DNA from: Delphinus delphis
Taxonomy: Eukaryota; Chordata; Mammalia; Artiodactyla; Delphinidae
Reading direction: 5' to 3'
Length of the DNA stretch: 64,000 bases
Assembly: GCF_949987515.2 (NCBI RefSeq)
Contig: NC_082689.1
Span: 7,741,501 to 7,805,500 of the forward strand
The notes beneath the pieces are model-generated. The model worked only from the letters and a program-made list of their open reading frames with translations, made no database searches and was not told the origin of the DNA. The translations under genes and the position numbers were made by a program. Each line of letters opens with the position of its first letter. Positions within the stretch are counted from its first letter, which is position 1. Shown piece by piece: positions 24,851-38,065 of this stretch.

Positions 24851-25532
24851 GCAAAAGAGTCAGGATCAGAGCCCAGGCGGCCTGTCCCAGGCCCATGCTC
24901 ACAGCTGTACACTCTCTTGCCACTGACTTGAAGCTGGTGGCCACAGGAGAGCTGAGTCTGGGCCTGGGGCAGAGTCTGGAGCAGAAGCAATGTACCCCAA
25001 ACGAGTTCCGAGCTAGGCCTCTGGGTAAACAGGACAGATCTCCACAGGGACCAAGAAGGAGTCCTCGGCAACAGGGAGTCAGGAATCCAGGCCTGGAAGC
25101 CGGACAGCCAGGCGGGCGGAGGGCAGGGAGAAGCTCAGGCAGAGCTCTGCTCCCCTCTGAGCTCAGAAGTGTGCTCCTGCAGGCCAGCGGGGAGGCAAGC
25201 AAGACTGCAAGCTTGGCTGGACAGAAGCTTGCAGGAAAAGCTAAGTCCCAGGACTTGGCTGGGGTGGAGGACAGGAGAATGAAGGGAGAGCTCCTTGTAA
25301 TTCCCAGAGCAAAACTCGTAGCAAATCAGGTTGGCATTCTCAGAGCTCAGAAAAGTTCCCAGTGCAAATGTACTTCAAAGTCAGTAGACTGCTATTCATT
25401 AGCAAACTTTCTTATTTAGGGAACTGCCAATTTAATGCTGACAAGCAGATAAGAAACCTGCTGGGATCCCCTCCCTGGGTGTTGTCCTTCAGGTCTGCAC
25501 TCATTTCCTCCCACTCTGGCACATTTCTTTTA

Positions 25533-25578
25533 CCTCCCCCCGCCCCCCCACCCCCGCCCCAGGGTGGGGGTGGGGTGG
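25533..25578. repeat. C/G-rich near-palindrome
   Basis: A C-rich tract (25533-25560) is followed at once by a G-rich tract (25562-25578). Positions 25546-25559 can pair with 25562-25575 (14 positions, one G-T wobble) around a two-base centre. The G-rich half has four G-runs of three or more only if the long run is split. Confidence 0.85.
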
Positions 25579-25789
25579 TGTGTTCAAAATTCAAGGGCAA
25601 TTAAATACTTTCCAATTTGCTTTCAGTATCTGTAGTGTTTTCTTACAGCAAATTGTTAATTGCTATTTTGTACAGGAGAAGACTTTTAAAAACAGAATGA
25701 CCTTGTTTCTCATTGACTTTTAACGTGGCCCCTTCAAAGCATAGCTAGTGTCCCCAGGTAAAATACCAAAGCAGCCACTTCCACACTCA

Positions 25790-25945
25790 GCCCAAACTCA
25801 ACGTTTCCTGTGCGCCCGCTTGCTCTCTTTGTGTCTGTATTCTGTCCATGAGACATTAAGCTACTCTGAGGGCTGGGACCATGTTCTAATCTCTTTGTCC
25901 CAATATCTAGCACAGTACTCTGTGCCTAGTAGATATTTTTTTTAA
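25790..25945 (+). repeat. L2 LINE 3' terminus
   Basis: GAGGGCTGGGACCATGTTCT followed by ATATCTAGCACAGTACTCTG and GTAGATATTTTTTTTAAATG matches the last 150 bp of L2. Confidence 0.65.
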
Positions 25946-26817
25946 ATGTGAGAAATTAAAAACATCAGTCAAAAGGGATGTTCTAAAGTTATAAAATACT
26001 TTTAAAGCTCTTAAATTCTCTAGTTAAAAATGTCTGTCACGTGCCATTTAAAATGGGAATGAAAGAAGTACAAAACAAACAACTGTGTTATAATAATACC
26101 ATTCTTTAAAAAGGTGGGAATTTCCTGAGTAATAACAAACAGGGCCACATCTTCAAGATCTATGGGCACAGTGTCCTTGAGCACCCATTGACTGTGGGGA
26201 CATTCTGAGTGCTAGGAGCAGCTCGTAGCATGCCGCTTCTGAACCAACACCGCAGATTTATGAGTGAGAAAGAGGTTGCAGCGAAGTATCTGCCTTCTAC
26301 ACAGCTGATACTCAAGAACACAGGCAGGGAGGGAGGGAAGGGAGTAAAGAGACAGAACCACAGAATGATGCGAATGAAAACCCAGGCAGTACTGCATCAG
26401 GCACCGATAGGAGATACGTGGAGAAGGAGGCAGCCTGTCGGAAGCGGCTTCTGGAAGAAGTGGGGGGCCTGCTGGGGGGAGCGAAGTGGAGGCCCAGGCC
26501 ATGAGAAGGCAGGGAAGGACGAGTGAGTACAGGAGACGGGTGGGTGGGAAATGGGGAACACCAAATACCGGCCGCACCACCGAGGGCCTCCAAAGCCAGG
26601 GGGCATTTGGATCCAATGGAACAATCCAGCAGCTCGCAAACGCTGGTCTGAGATCAACAAAATGAGAAATAGGTTTTCCACAAAGCTCAACCAAGTCAAC
26701 GTGAGACTGCCCTGAACGGTGAAGTTAAGTCTTCCTTTGTTTTGGTGCTAAAATGTTTTCATTTATAAAATCGTGCAGGAAGTAGATGGTAACTGGCTTT
26801 TAAAGAAAATGCTCTTG

Positions 26818-27031
26818 GGCTTCCCTGGTGGCGCAGTGGTTGAGAGTCCACCTGCCGATGCAGGGGACACGGGTTCGTGCCCCGGTCCGGGAGGATCCCA
26901 CATGCCGCGGAGCGGCTGGGCCCGTGAGCCATGGCCGCTGAGCCTGCGCGTCCGGAGCCTGTGCTCCGCAACGGGAGAGGCCACAACAGTGAGAGGCCCG
27001 CGTACCGCAAAAAAAAAAAAAAAAAGAAAAG
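26818..27031 (+). mobile_element. Young odontocete-type SINE
   Basis: Head GGCTTCCCTGGTGGCGCAGT, box B GGGTTCGTGCCC, body with GCCATGGCCGCTGAGCC and AACGGGAGAGGCCACAACAG, then an A-rich tail. Flanks AAAGAAAATGCTCTTG (26802-26817) and AAAGAAAATACTCTTG (27032-27047). Confidence 0.94.
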
Positions 27032-28454
27032 AAAGAAAATACTCTTGTTTGGCAAAATAAAACCTTGCAATCCTATATCATCCCAGAATATTAATGGAAA
27101 TCTCACTATCCATGAAATCTGCTTAAGGAGACTGCAGGTTCTTGAGTGACAGGTGAAAGCAGCATTTGGGGGAACTCAGTCCGGCAGCGGAGTTCAGGAC
27201 AGACAGCTGACAGAACAGCGGCAGAGCCCCCGGCTTGCAGAACCACGCAAATCGGAATCAACTGGGCCTGCCCCAAGAGGCAGTCATGGTTGAAATCTAA
27301 GCATCAGCTGCAAGGGTTCCTTTTCCCCAGTGCAGGTTTTACTAACGTCAAACGATTCCATGTCTCTTACGTAGCTGTTTGGCTCACATTCAAGTGACGT
27401 GGGGTGTGACATGGGGGCAGGACGAGGACGTGCAGAGTGTCCTGTGAATAGAAAGGGGAGAGTCCAGGAGCTTCCTAATCATGAGAACAATTACCCAAAA
27501 GGCAGGGCCCTGGAGGAGCCAAACCTGTCCCGTCTGTCAAAGCCACTTTACCTGAAAGGCTCACCACAGAGAGGACGGAGGCACTGGCCACTGCCCCGCT
27601 CGACCCCCAGAAGTTTCTTATATACCATCTTGTCAGAGTGAGAGCCCTTTGTCTCACTTCACTGCCCCCTGGAAATGCTAGGGACTTAAGTTTGAATCAT
27701 CTGGGCACAATCTCAACCCCAGCTGTGATGTGAGTTCTTTTCTCAGACAGCCCAGCAGCAACTAATACAGAAACTCTGTCTTGTGGAAATCATTTCCATT
27801 AAAAGCAAAAGCAGGCTCTGATCAGAATTCCCAGAGGGAGGATTAGGCTGGGGATCCCACCATGGTATACAGATCGTTTCCATCTCCCCATGGGGGAAGG
27901 GCGGATGGCGGCTGAAGTTAGCTCACCCCAGGAGGACTCTTTGCAAAAGGCAGGTGGGGGGGCTTGGTGCCTTGCCCACCTTGCCACGCTGGCAAATCAG
28001 GTCTCCAACAAGCCTGAGCATCTCCCTTTCCAGGGGGGCACACTGGGGGTCTCTTTGCCTTCCCCCAGAGAGCCTCTTTTGCCGGGCTCCCTGAGGGGCA
28101 CAGCTTGGTCTGAGGATACAGAGGTGAGCACAGAAGTGCTCAGGAAGCCTCAGAAGCACTGCCAGCCCCCTGGGGTGCTAAAGCTTCCCGGCTCCTCACA
28201 CCTGTCCAGGCAGCTCCATCTTGAGAAAGCCCTCATTACACCCTGTCCTACACCCTGTATGCCCTGGCAAGTAATCAAACACCCAACCCTTTCATTCAAA
28301 AGAGGAGGAAACCTCTCTGATTCATAATAAGCATTTAATTCTCTTACATAAGCACACCTCTCTTCTAGAGCTACAGTCCTTCTCCCAGATCACAACTGCC
28401 CCATTGTCTTTTTAAAAAGACCAATATGTACAGAGATGCTTAGAGACCTTGAAA

Positions 28455-28810
28455 CACCCTTAACAACAAGCACTGGGCAGGGGCTGGAGATATAAAGGTG
28501 AACAGATGCTGTCCTTACTCTTAGGGAACTTACAGCTTTAGGGAAGGCGACAGGGAAGCAAATGGAAAATGACCAGGCAACATGAAAACGTGATCAAGAC
28601 AGGTGACACGTATAAACAAAGTGCTCTGGGAGCCCTAAGCGGGAGGCGGGATGGATGCGCTGGCCAGTGCAAGCTTCTCTGCAGCAGGATTCAGTTTCAG
28701 TCTTCAGCTTCCTGGAAACTAAGAAAGGTTTACAGGGGTGGGGGTAGAGCTTTTCCGTTCTATACGAAATGAGCCTGGATAATAGGCAAGCAGAAAGAAC
28801 CGGAAGGCAA
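28455..28810 (+). repeat. Ancient non-coding interspersed repeat (unclassified), first part
   Basis: CAAGCACTGGGCAGGGGCTG, GGAGATATAAAGGTGAACAG and GGGAACTTACAGCTTTAGGG match the start of the same family. Confidence 0.45.
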
Positions 28811-30999
28811 GTGAAAAGCTTCTAGGGGTGGAGTGGGAGCCATGCTTACTCGCTAAAGTTATATAAAAAGCAGTCTTCAGAGCTCTGCTGAGGATATATT
28901 CTGGCCATTCTGACCAAGGGCATCAGCTACTGGTCCTCACTGGCAGCCACTGCACTGGAGGGCACCTAGTAGCGAAGGCCACGCTAGGACTCTGTGCCCA
29001 GTATCCCCGGCCCCCAGTCGGGTAGAGGGCACGTTCCCCTCTCTGCCTCTGACTACTTTCTGCCCCCTCTAATCAGCCCACAATCAGAGTTTCTTTTTAC
29101 AGCATCAACTTCTGGGCTGTTCCAAACGCTCGAACTGGCTCAAGCTGCCTTCTCTAATCCAAACTTTATCAGTAATAGATGGAATCTTTTGATCTCGGTG
29201 GACTTGTGTGTCTATTTCTCAGTGGTTCAGAACTCAGAAGGGACAGGACTGTGATGGAACACGACCCTTAAATCTCAACAGGGTGGGCAATCGGTGACCC
29301 TCAGCTCTTCACCAATCATGTCCTTCACTTTGTTTACCATGGGATTCAGGGCTTCCCTTCCCAAGCAGCCTTCTTTCACTAATCCCATCTACTTAAGAAC
29401 CATCAGGTTGGGTATTCCTTTAGCCCTGTGTCAACTCACTATGCCCTTGCTTTTATCTTACTGAAGTTTCTTGTAAGTACACAGAGTTCTTCACAAATTC
29501 ACTAAGCAACTTTAGGGTGGAAAGTCTGTCTTCCACTGCCTAAGGCACCTTCATAGAACTATGAGTAGTAGTACTTGTAACACGATAGGAACTCAAGAAA
29601 TATCTGTCCAGTGAGAGCCGGAAATCATGTCTGAGTCTGTATTTTTAACAACTTCCAGAATAATACTACCTGTATTCCTTCCAATTTTTGAAAATTATGA
29701 GTAATTGACTATGTGACATGCCTAAAGGAAGAGTGAGCACATGAAAAGTTTAGGGTTATAATAACAAGCTGCTCAGCAGAGTTACTCCGGCACTTAATGA
29801 TACAGGTTGGTTTTTATGCGTATGCTAACAAGCCACAAACAGTCACCAACTCACACAAGTGGGTGTAATTAGCGCTACTTATACACAACTAGGTCAGGTT
29901 TTCAAGGCTGTCTCTTGTCCACGCCTTGGGATGCATAAATGTGGCTTGTTTGCTCTGGTTCCATAGGAAATTAGTGTGATTACTAAACCAACCTCTCCTT
30001 CAAGGGAAAGATTTCAATACCCTCTGACTGGGGAGTCCTGTGCCCCACGTTCCCTGAAAGCTGGAGGCGGTGGCGGTTCCCTCCTCAGCTGCTCCACTGC
30101 GCCCCAGAGCCATCCTAGGTAGCCTGGGGACTGAAGGGCTCAAAAGAGCACAGACTCTTCGCTGCGGATACATGTATAAATGAGACGAACAGATGAAGAT
30201 GAAAATCTTGCTCATACTAGTGAAACTGGTAACTGGGAAAAAGGGGAAAATTCTGACAGGGTGATAATTACTCTTTAAGCCTCCCTGATTCTAGAACTAT
30301 CTCCACGGCTGACGTGATGCGCTGCCTGTCAACATTTAACCAGAAGCTCTGAACTTCTAGTAAAAGCCTTCCTGTACTGTTTACCGTTACCTTAAAGAGA
30401 AGTGCAGCAATTCTTACGGTGGCAGAGATGACACAGAGCAGCTCTGTCCTCTTTAGTCTTAATTCAGTTGGATTTCCTTTTAATTCTTCATGTCAGGCCA
30501 ACCCAAACAATGTGTGACAGCTACACACAGGACGTGAGAGCAACAAAAAAGGGTAGTGAGGTTACAAATGTTCTCCAAGGATCTGAGACTGCAACGATAG
30601 TTCTCAGCACCATTTCAAATAGGATGCGTTTCTTATTGAGTCTAAGGAGTAGAAAGAAGGACTTTGTTCGGGGCAGGCGACCACTCTCCAGTCTCGACTT
30701 TACCGAGTTCAGGAAGAAGCTCTGAACCGCCTCTCTTATCATTTTACAGTCTAGGACCCTTATGAGTATTTTTTTTAATAATAGCTAATGCAAATAGGAA
30801 GAGTCTATGCTGTAACACACTGAACAATAGGAAAGATGAAATCCAAGACCACAGTCACTGGGACATTTCAGGAGACCTAGTCTGACTCAGAGAGAGAGAG
30901 TGACCAACCCCCACTCCCACCCCCTCCATGTAGCCAGAGAACACCTGACAGGTATTTCCATCATAGGTGCCCTTATTCACAGGCTACTGGAAAGAGGAT
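28811..30999. other. Intronic stretch without recognised features
   Basis: 2.2 kb with no repeat I can name and no coding signal. Small (AG)n at 30889-30904. Confidence 0.55.
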
Positions 31000-31335
31000 A
31001 AACTGCTGTGATCTTTCTGGAAGGGAATGTGGCAATGTTTCAAAATTCTTAAATATGTCTATATTTTTGACCCCATCAGCACAGTTCCAGGACTGTCCTA
31101 AAGAAATAACCAGAGATCACAATAAAGATTTATGAACATAGATGGCCACGGCACTATTTATAGTATCAAAAAATCAGAAACTAAAAATCCACAATTGGGG
31201 CAAGGTTAAATGTTTAAGAGCATATTCGTATGATGGAATATTACATAGGCATTATAAGGTTTTAGAAGAATTTTGAATGACATGGGGAACAACTTATGTA
31301 ATATTAAAATGCAGAATATAAAAACTACATGTATG
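31000..31335 (+). mobile_element. Old L1-like 3' fragment
   Basis: The region contains TTTGACCCCATCAGCACAGT, GGCACTATTTATAGTATC and GATGGAATATTACATAGGCA, all in the order expected for an old L1 3' segment. Confidence 0.6.
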
Positions 31336-31549
31336 CTACGCTAACCACTCCTCCCTCCTACCTGAAGTGGGAAATTCATAAGAAATCACAATATACCCAA
31401 ATATTAACAAGAATATACTTTTGCTTTCATAACCTGATTTAAAGCTTCCTTTCTAAGGAAAAAGTGGGGACCAAAGGGGCCTAACTAAGAACAGAGTGGA
31501 GGAACTAAGAACAGAGCAGGAGGAAGTGTTTCTCGCCCTCCTGTGCGTC

Positions 31550-32570
31550 TGGTGCCACATGCCTCCCCACTACAGCTCATTTCTCTGCAGCTTAAGGACC
31601 ACTTTGAGGCTGCTGGCTCCCAAATGGCTACCTCTAGGTGAGCCCTCCTGACTGACCTCCAGACCTCTATGCCCACATGCTTATTCCACATCTCGACCTG
31701 TTCTGTCTCCAGCTGGCCCCTCAAACGCAACAGACCCTCAGTGGAAGTCATCTGCTTTCTTCTCAGCTCTCCTGTCCTAAGGTATTTCCTGGTCAGTCCA
31801 TGGTACTGCATCAATGCACATGCCTGAACCTGAAGCCCGACCCCCTGATTCAAATCTCCTCCTTCACCGCCCGCCCCGCTCCTTCCACATCTAATCAGGA
31901 CAGTCCATTTGTCAAGGCTTGCCGATACTCCTTCCTCGCTCGGACCTGTGATTTTCTCTCTCCCCAGGGGCTCGATCTCAGGTTGGGCCCTTGTCATTTC
32001 TCTCTTGGAATATAAGCTTCCTTTACTTTCTTCTTTCAGTCTACTCTCCATACTACAGCCAGTAAGCTCTTTCTAGAACACAGTTCTGATCATGTCCCTT
32101 CTGTATCTGAAATCGTCCCGTGGCTCCCCGAGCCCGCTCCTGCAGACTTCACGGCCTGGTCCCTGCTCCCTCCTCGAGCTGCTCTCTCTTCTCAGGCCAC
32201 ACCACACGACCTGGAGCAATGCGATGCTGCCCAAAGGCGCCACCCCTCGCCCCTGCCACGCCTGCGCCAGCAGTTTGCATGAAGTGCCCCACCCCGTGCA
32301 TTCGGAGCCTGGCTAGCCCCTCAAGTCTTTTAAAGGCCTTGGTGTACACACCGCCCCTGCTGGGAAGTCTTCCCTGATCCCGAGACTGGGCCCATCCTCT
32401 CCAATGCAGTCTCACCACACTCTGCGACAGCTCTGTCACAGCACTTAACGTTTTCTGTGTGGTCTGCCGGCTCCTTCACTACACTATAAACTTAAGGACG
32501 GGGACTGTTCATTTCCAGCACCTACCACATACTTGCTTTCTGTACCCAATAAATGCTTTCTGAAGACATG
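31550..32570 (+). repeat. L2 LINE 3' region, over 1 kb
   Basis: A long L2 tail: TCTGATCATGTCCCTTCTGT, GGCTCCCCGAGCCCGCTC, GGGAAGTCTTCCCTGATCC and the final CCAATAAATGCTTTCTGAAG. It is the longest L2 copy in the window. A 188-codon open frame on the minus strand here is fortuitous. Confidence 0.8.
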
Positions 32571-33357
32571 CTGCTGAAGGGAGGACTCTATGACTAAGAA
32601 AACAGAGACCAAGTCTACAAACATATCCAACCGCCTGATCAGTAGCTTACTCTTGTGCTCAAGTGATGACATAAATAATAAGATCAAGGAAGAGCCAGAT
32701 AGGATGATTATGCCCATCCTTCTTACCTTGCACCAACTATCACACTGTACAAAAATTAAAACAGCAGAGAGCTGGAATGCTCATTTCTTAAAAATAACTG
32801 CATTGTAGATAAGGAACAGAAACATACTTAACTATATTTTTAAATGCACGATCCAACAAAACACGTTGCTACATACAGCAGCAGGGGTCGGGGGTGTGGG
32901 GGGAGAAACGCCATACAGCCTTCTGTGAGTCAGGTTTTGCAATGGCTGTCTTCCCACCTTCGGCATCGGCATCGTACCAGATGGCAGAGCCAGTGTCTCT
33001 GCAGGTGGGCTCAGGAAGGCGGGGTGGATGGGATGAGATCTGACTGTGAAGAGGCTGCTGAGCTTGCAGAGGTGGGAAATTAAGAACCACTGCTCTTTTT
33101 GCTTCAGGCTAATTAAAGCTACCTGACCGTAAATAGGGTAAGGGAACTGGTGCTAAACGGATTCATTCCTTTACTTTTAGCCTCCAACTGGACCTGCTAA
33201 GCATGATACTAATCAAAGGAATAATTTACTTAATTGCGTGAAACTATCCCGAGAGGTAACTCAGCGCAAATGTTCTCCATTAGCAGTCCAACTCCCCAGT
33301 GCGGTGGAGAAGGGCTGCTAAAAGCTGACTGGGTAAGAGAGCTGGATTTCATTTAAG

Positions 33358-33682
33358 CAGGGGTCAGCATACTACGGACCACAGGTCAAATGTGGCCTAC
33401 CACCTACTTTCTGTATGGCTCGCAAGCTAGGAACAGTTTTTATATTTTTAAATGATTCAGAAATAATCAGAGGAAGAATACTGTTTTGTGACATGAAAAT
33501 TATATGAAATTCAGATTTCAGTGTCCATAAAGTTGTACTGGACACAGCCACACTCATTTGTTTGTCCCTGGCTGCTTTCACACTACAACAGCAGGGTTGA
33601 GTAGTTGAGACAGAGACCAGACGGCCTACAAAGCCTAAAATATCTGCTAGCTGGCCCTTTGCAGACAGTCTGCCGAGCCCTT
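33358..33682 (+). mobile_element. Non-autonomous hAT-type DNA transposon
   Basis: Terminal inverted repeats CAGGGGTCAGCATACT (33358) and the reverse complement of AGTCTGCCGAGCCCTT (right end). Internal TGTACTGGACACAGCCACAC and GGTTGAGTAGTTGAGACAGA are typical of this common mammalian family. Name not assigned. Confidence 0.75.
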
Positions 33683-35762
33683 ACTTAAAAGGCTGGGCTA
33701 GGCCAAGGTCATCCATAAGAGTCTTCCACAGCAGCCTGGGTCCCAAGGTATCTAAAAATTGCTTCCACCAATAAGTTTACCTTTACGATCAAGTCCACTC
33801 AAAGAAACTGCCTGAGGTTTGGGCTTCAGAACTGTGCCAGGTGGGAATCATATAAGATGAAGCTGAGAATTTAGTAAAGGCTCCTTTAGTTCGATGGAAA
33901 CACCAGATTTTCTTCACTATAACTTTCTCTAAATTCAGAAAGTCAACGGCTCAGCAGGAGTCATTCACATCCCCTGACCACCCGCCGGGGACCCCAGAAG
34001 TGGCACAGTTTCCCGCAGTCATGCTTGTTTCTCCAGAAGCCCTCACACAGAGTGGCCTCTAACCGCTATCACCTGACTGAGCAAGGTCAGGCTGGAGAGA
34101 AAGCGCCAGAAAGCTGTAGGTGTAGTTTCCTGAAAACAGTCAATATTCCCTAAGAAGTTTTTGTTTGGGGGCTCTATTTAGCACCCCACTATCCTCCCTT
34201 GCTATCCTTTCTGAAGGCAACGGCCCAGGCACAGAACTCCAAAAGGAGGCGAGGCCTTGTCATCCTATCATGTCAGAGTCAGGCAGGGTCACCTCCACCC
34301 CTAGGTGGGAGCAGGCTACCAGGTGTGCACAAACAGAAGTGCCAGGGAGCTTGCGCACCCCCCCCCAACCAGAGCAGGGGGTGGAGGCCTCTCACGGTTC
34401 CCCTTCCCCAAAGCTCAAGATTTGCGTATCATTATAAGCCATTATGATTACTTTACTACAAACACAGAAAAGTCTGGGACTCCCTTTATGGGAGGCTCCT
34501 TTTAAGAAACAGGAGTGACGTGTTATAAATCAATAAAATAACAAAAGCACCTGCGTTCAATTCTAGATTTAACATGGCAGCAGAAAACAAGGGATATTAT
34601 TCAACTCACCCAACCAAAAAGCACATAGAATGCACTCGGCACCTGCACTGACTTTCGGGGCAGCGAAGCAAAGGCGCATCATTTCACTGAGGTAGGACCT
34701 CTTAGAACTAGGTTCGCCCTCTAGGTAAAAAAGATGCTTGGAGTAGTCAAACCAGCCTCGAAGGCAGTGCTTCGCAGTCTGTTTCACACCACAGTACATA
34801 CAGAACTTGCTAATATTTGAGCATACACTGGGTAAGCACACAGGACTGCAGGCAGGTGGTCCCAGGGGACTGGAGCCAGCTCAGGTGGCCCTGCGGCCTG
34901 AGGGTGCACTGTCTCAGACATGGGCCAGGCAGCTCTGGCCTAAACTGTTGCCTGCAATCACCTAGTGACCGAGCTGCTCTGTGTTTCTGCGGTTACTGTG
35001 ACCTCCAAACCAGTCTGTCCTCGACCTGACAAATAGGCCCCACGCTGGTGTCCTCCACCTCACTCATTCTGGAGATCATCACAGTAAACTGATTTCTTGG
35101 AAAGGCAAAACTGCTGGCTTAGCAGGTTTATTCTGCGTTCAAGGGCACACAGCGTGACACAGATGTTGTCCCCTCTCACGGAGGCCTCTCATGGACCCTC
35201 TCTAACTGAGGCTGGTGTAGGAGGACATATTTTTTTAGGACTGCCACCAAAAACGAGGACACAGTGAACTGGGGCAAACAAAGCATCAGAGAGCAACTCC
35301 AAACAGCAGGCTATGCCAGAAGCACTGAGGAGAAGTGGGTTTTCGCGAGGGCAAACGCAGGCAGTAGGCACGGGAGAACAAACGCAGGGACGGCTGAATG
35401 GGGCCGTTTAGCTGATTTATAAAGGATCTTGCCAGTGTCCCTCGCTACAGGAGATCGATGTGCTCCTTCTTCTAAAGCTGTGGTCCACACACTTGTTTTC
35501 TGGGGAACCAAGGAACCAGCTCCAAGGATGCAATTCCATTATTTTCAAACCTTAATTAACTGGAACCTAATTAGGACTTGAAGGGGTTTTTTTCTCACTT
35601 TGAAGTAAAACTTTTCTCTCTCAAGTCAGCATGGTGTAAATGGAGGAAAAGCGAACAAAGAGTGGGCTATCTGGGTTTCTTGCATATAAGCAACTCATCT
35701 AACCTTTGGGGACTTCAGCTTCTAATCTATAAATTGAGAGGGCTGATGAAATACAGGTATCT
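33683..35762. other. Intronic stretch without recognised features
   Basis: 2.1 kb between the hAT element and an L1 3' end. A run of 9 C at about 34358. Nothing else identified. Confidence 0.55.
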
Positions 35763-35775
35763 AAAGTTATTTTCA

Positions 35776-35990
35776 TTGGGATTGACATATACACACTACT
35801 ATATACTATAAAATAGATAACTAATAAGGACCTACTGTAGAGCACAGGGAACTCTACTCAATACTCTGTAATGGTCTCTATGGGAAAAGAATCTAAGAGT
35901 GGATATATGCATACGTATAACTGATTCACTTTGCTGTACAGCAGAAAGAAAACACTGTAAATCAACTACACTCCAATAAAAATTAATTAA
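35776..35990 (+). mobile_element. L1 3' end, 5'-truncated, perfect 13-bp target duplication
   Basis: Same L1 3' UTR subtype as at 1620-1906, ending ACTCCAATAAAAATTAATTA. Flanked by perfect AAAGTTATTTTCA repeats at 35763-35775 and 35991-36003. Confidence 0.9.
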
Positions 35991-36526
35991 AAAGTTATTT
36001 TCAGCAATAAAATTCTGACTCTAAGACATGCCAACAGATCAGTATCAACTTGAAACTGTGATCATTCTTCCACCCTGACTACCACACCCCTCCTAATGCG
36101 AGCTGAGATTGCTGATGGTCTCTTACAGTGTTTAGCATATTTAACATATTTAATTCAATTCAATTTTATAACAATCTGATGGGGAAAGGTTTCTAAAACG
36201 GTATAGCAGAACCCTCTCATTTGATGTGCCTGAAGCAGTGGTGGGTTAGTTTTTCCAGAAGCTGGCTAAAGAGGGGAATCATACAGAAGAGATACATACA
36301 TAACTAAACATTTGTTTTACTTAATTTATATAAATCTACATTCATTCACTTTCAGAAAAAATGTAAAGCTTTTTGAAAAGGTATGTTAATTGGATTTCTA
36401 CATACTTTTTTCTGATAAACTACTCGTAACTCATCATGTATAATTTATAGTTTTTGTTTCATTAAAAGAGAGTGAGAGCTTAGACATCTGTAAAGCAATC
36501 TCAGTACAGAATTCCTCCTGAATTTT

Positions 36527-36736
36527 TTTTTTTTTTTTTTTTTTGCGATACACGGGCCTCTCACTGTTGTGGCCTCTCCCGTTGCGGAGCACAGGCTCCG
36601 GACGCGCAGGCTCAGCGGCCATGACTCACGGGCCCAGCCGCTCTGCAGCATGCGGGATCCTCCCGGACCGGGGCACGAACCCGTGTCCCCTGCATTGGCA
36701 GGCGGACTCTCAACCACTGTGCCACCAGGGAAGCCC
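36527..36736 (-). mobile_element. Young odontocete-type SINE, antisense
   Basis: Poly(T) then GCGATACACGGGCCTCTCAC, with the head CCACCAGGGAAGCC at the right. Perfect flanks CCTCCTGAATTTT at 36514-36526 and 36737-36749. Confidence 0.94.
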
Positions 36737-36954
36737 CCTCCTGAATTTTATGATCTTTTCCCCACTCTTCTATAATTGTCACACCCAAACAGCAGAACTT
36801 TTGGAGATTCTTCTTCATCGAGTGTTTCCAAACAATTTAACTTAGTTTTCACAGAAACACCAGCTTTTAAAAATGTTCTTACTTGATCAGTTTACCTAAT
36901 ATTCAGTTAAACTGCACACTTATAACAACATGTACAACTGGTGTAGCAGGATGG

Positions 36955-37500
36955 GAATAAAGAGGGCTGACCCTTGATACACACAACTCCTGGTGGAAGG
37001 GAGCACAGCCAGCACGTGCAGCACACCGTGGGCACTGCTCACTGTGTCGGGCAGAAGGTGCGGCGAGCACTGGCTGAGAGGACCGTGGGGCAGCCAGGTG
37101 AGGAGTCCAGGGACGCAGGTGGAGAGGCCTGTGCAGTGCCTGGGAAGAAGGGCAGGGCCGGAGAAACTAATTTTGGTGTTATCAGCATCTAACTGGTAAT
37201 TAAAATCATAAGAACACAGGAATTCATTCAGGGAGACAGTGTGGATAGAGAAAAAGAGGGTGGGGTAGACTCCAGGGAATGCCAACCATAAAGAGGTGAG
37301 CAGAGGAAGAGGCTCCAGCAAAGGGACCAGCAGGACATGACTAGAGATGTATGAAGAGAAGCAGAGAACCAGTCTGCTTCTCTGCTTCTCTCCTGGGCCA
37401 AAGGCAGGACAGAAGTCCAGGAAGCAAACACTGAGAAACGTCCTTGGATTTACAACCAGGCAGCCGCTGGGAGGTGAGAATGAGCTTCACGCCCCAAAGG
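36955..37500 (+). repeat. Ancient non-coding interspersed repeat (unclassified)
   Basis: Purine-rich block with GGTGTTATCAGCATCTAACT and GGTAATTAAAATCATAAGA, AGGGAATGCCAACC and GTGAGCAGAGGAAGAGGC. Resembles the family at 5830-7110. Confidence 0.4.
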
Positions 37501-37862
37501 ATGATCTCACTAAAGGAAGGAGAGGAGATCCTCCATCCTCTTCCATGCCCGTGACGCCTCTTCCACTGGCTCTGCCATCTCCTTCAGCAGCCGCTCTGCC
37601 TACTGTCTCCCAAGTGGCATTCTCGAGCAAGCAGGTCTGCTCAGGCTACCTGAGCCCAGGCAAGGGAAGGAGGGGCATGAGGGTTCCAGAAGATGCCTTG
37701 ACTCCTCCAAGCACAGGCAGAACAGATGATCCATTTGTCCCAAGAGCCGCTAACTTATTCGTAGGCCCAGAGCAGCAACTGTTTGCCATGCCTTCTGAGA
37801 AGCGTTTGTGTAAGTTTACCACAAAAAGTAGGACGCAATGAAATCTTCAATTAGAAAGTTTT

Positions 37863-38065
37863 TTTTTTTTTTTGCGATACGCGGGCCTCTCACTGTTGTG
37901 GCCTCTCCGATTGCGGAGCACAGGCTCCGGACGCGCAGGCTCAGCGGCCAAGGCTCACGGGCCCAGCCGCTCCGCGGCATGTGGGATCTTCCCAGACCGG
38001 GGCACGAACCCATGTCCCCTGCATCAGCAGGCGGACTCTCAACCACTGCGCCACCAGGGAAGCCC
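37863..38065 (-). mobile_element. Young odontocete-type SINE, antisense
   Basis: Same subfamily as at 36527-36736. Perfect 15-bp CAATTAGAAAGTTTT flanks at 37848-37862 and 38066-38080. Confidence 0.95.

Noticed and set aside
24895..25419. A 174-codon open frame on the plus strand
   Set aside because: There is no recognisable protein or domain and no splice-site or promoter context. It lies in GC-rich intron where long chance frames are common.
31485..32051. A 188-codon open frame on the minus strand, same strand as DIS3L2
   Set aside because: It lies over the antisense of an L2 LINE tail. The expected protein runs straight from the 39068 exon to the 2399 exon, leaving no place for it.
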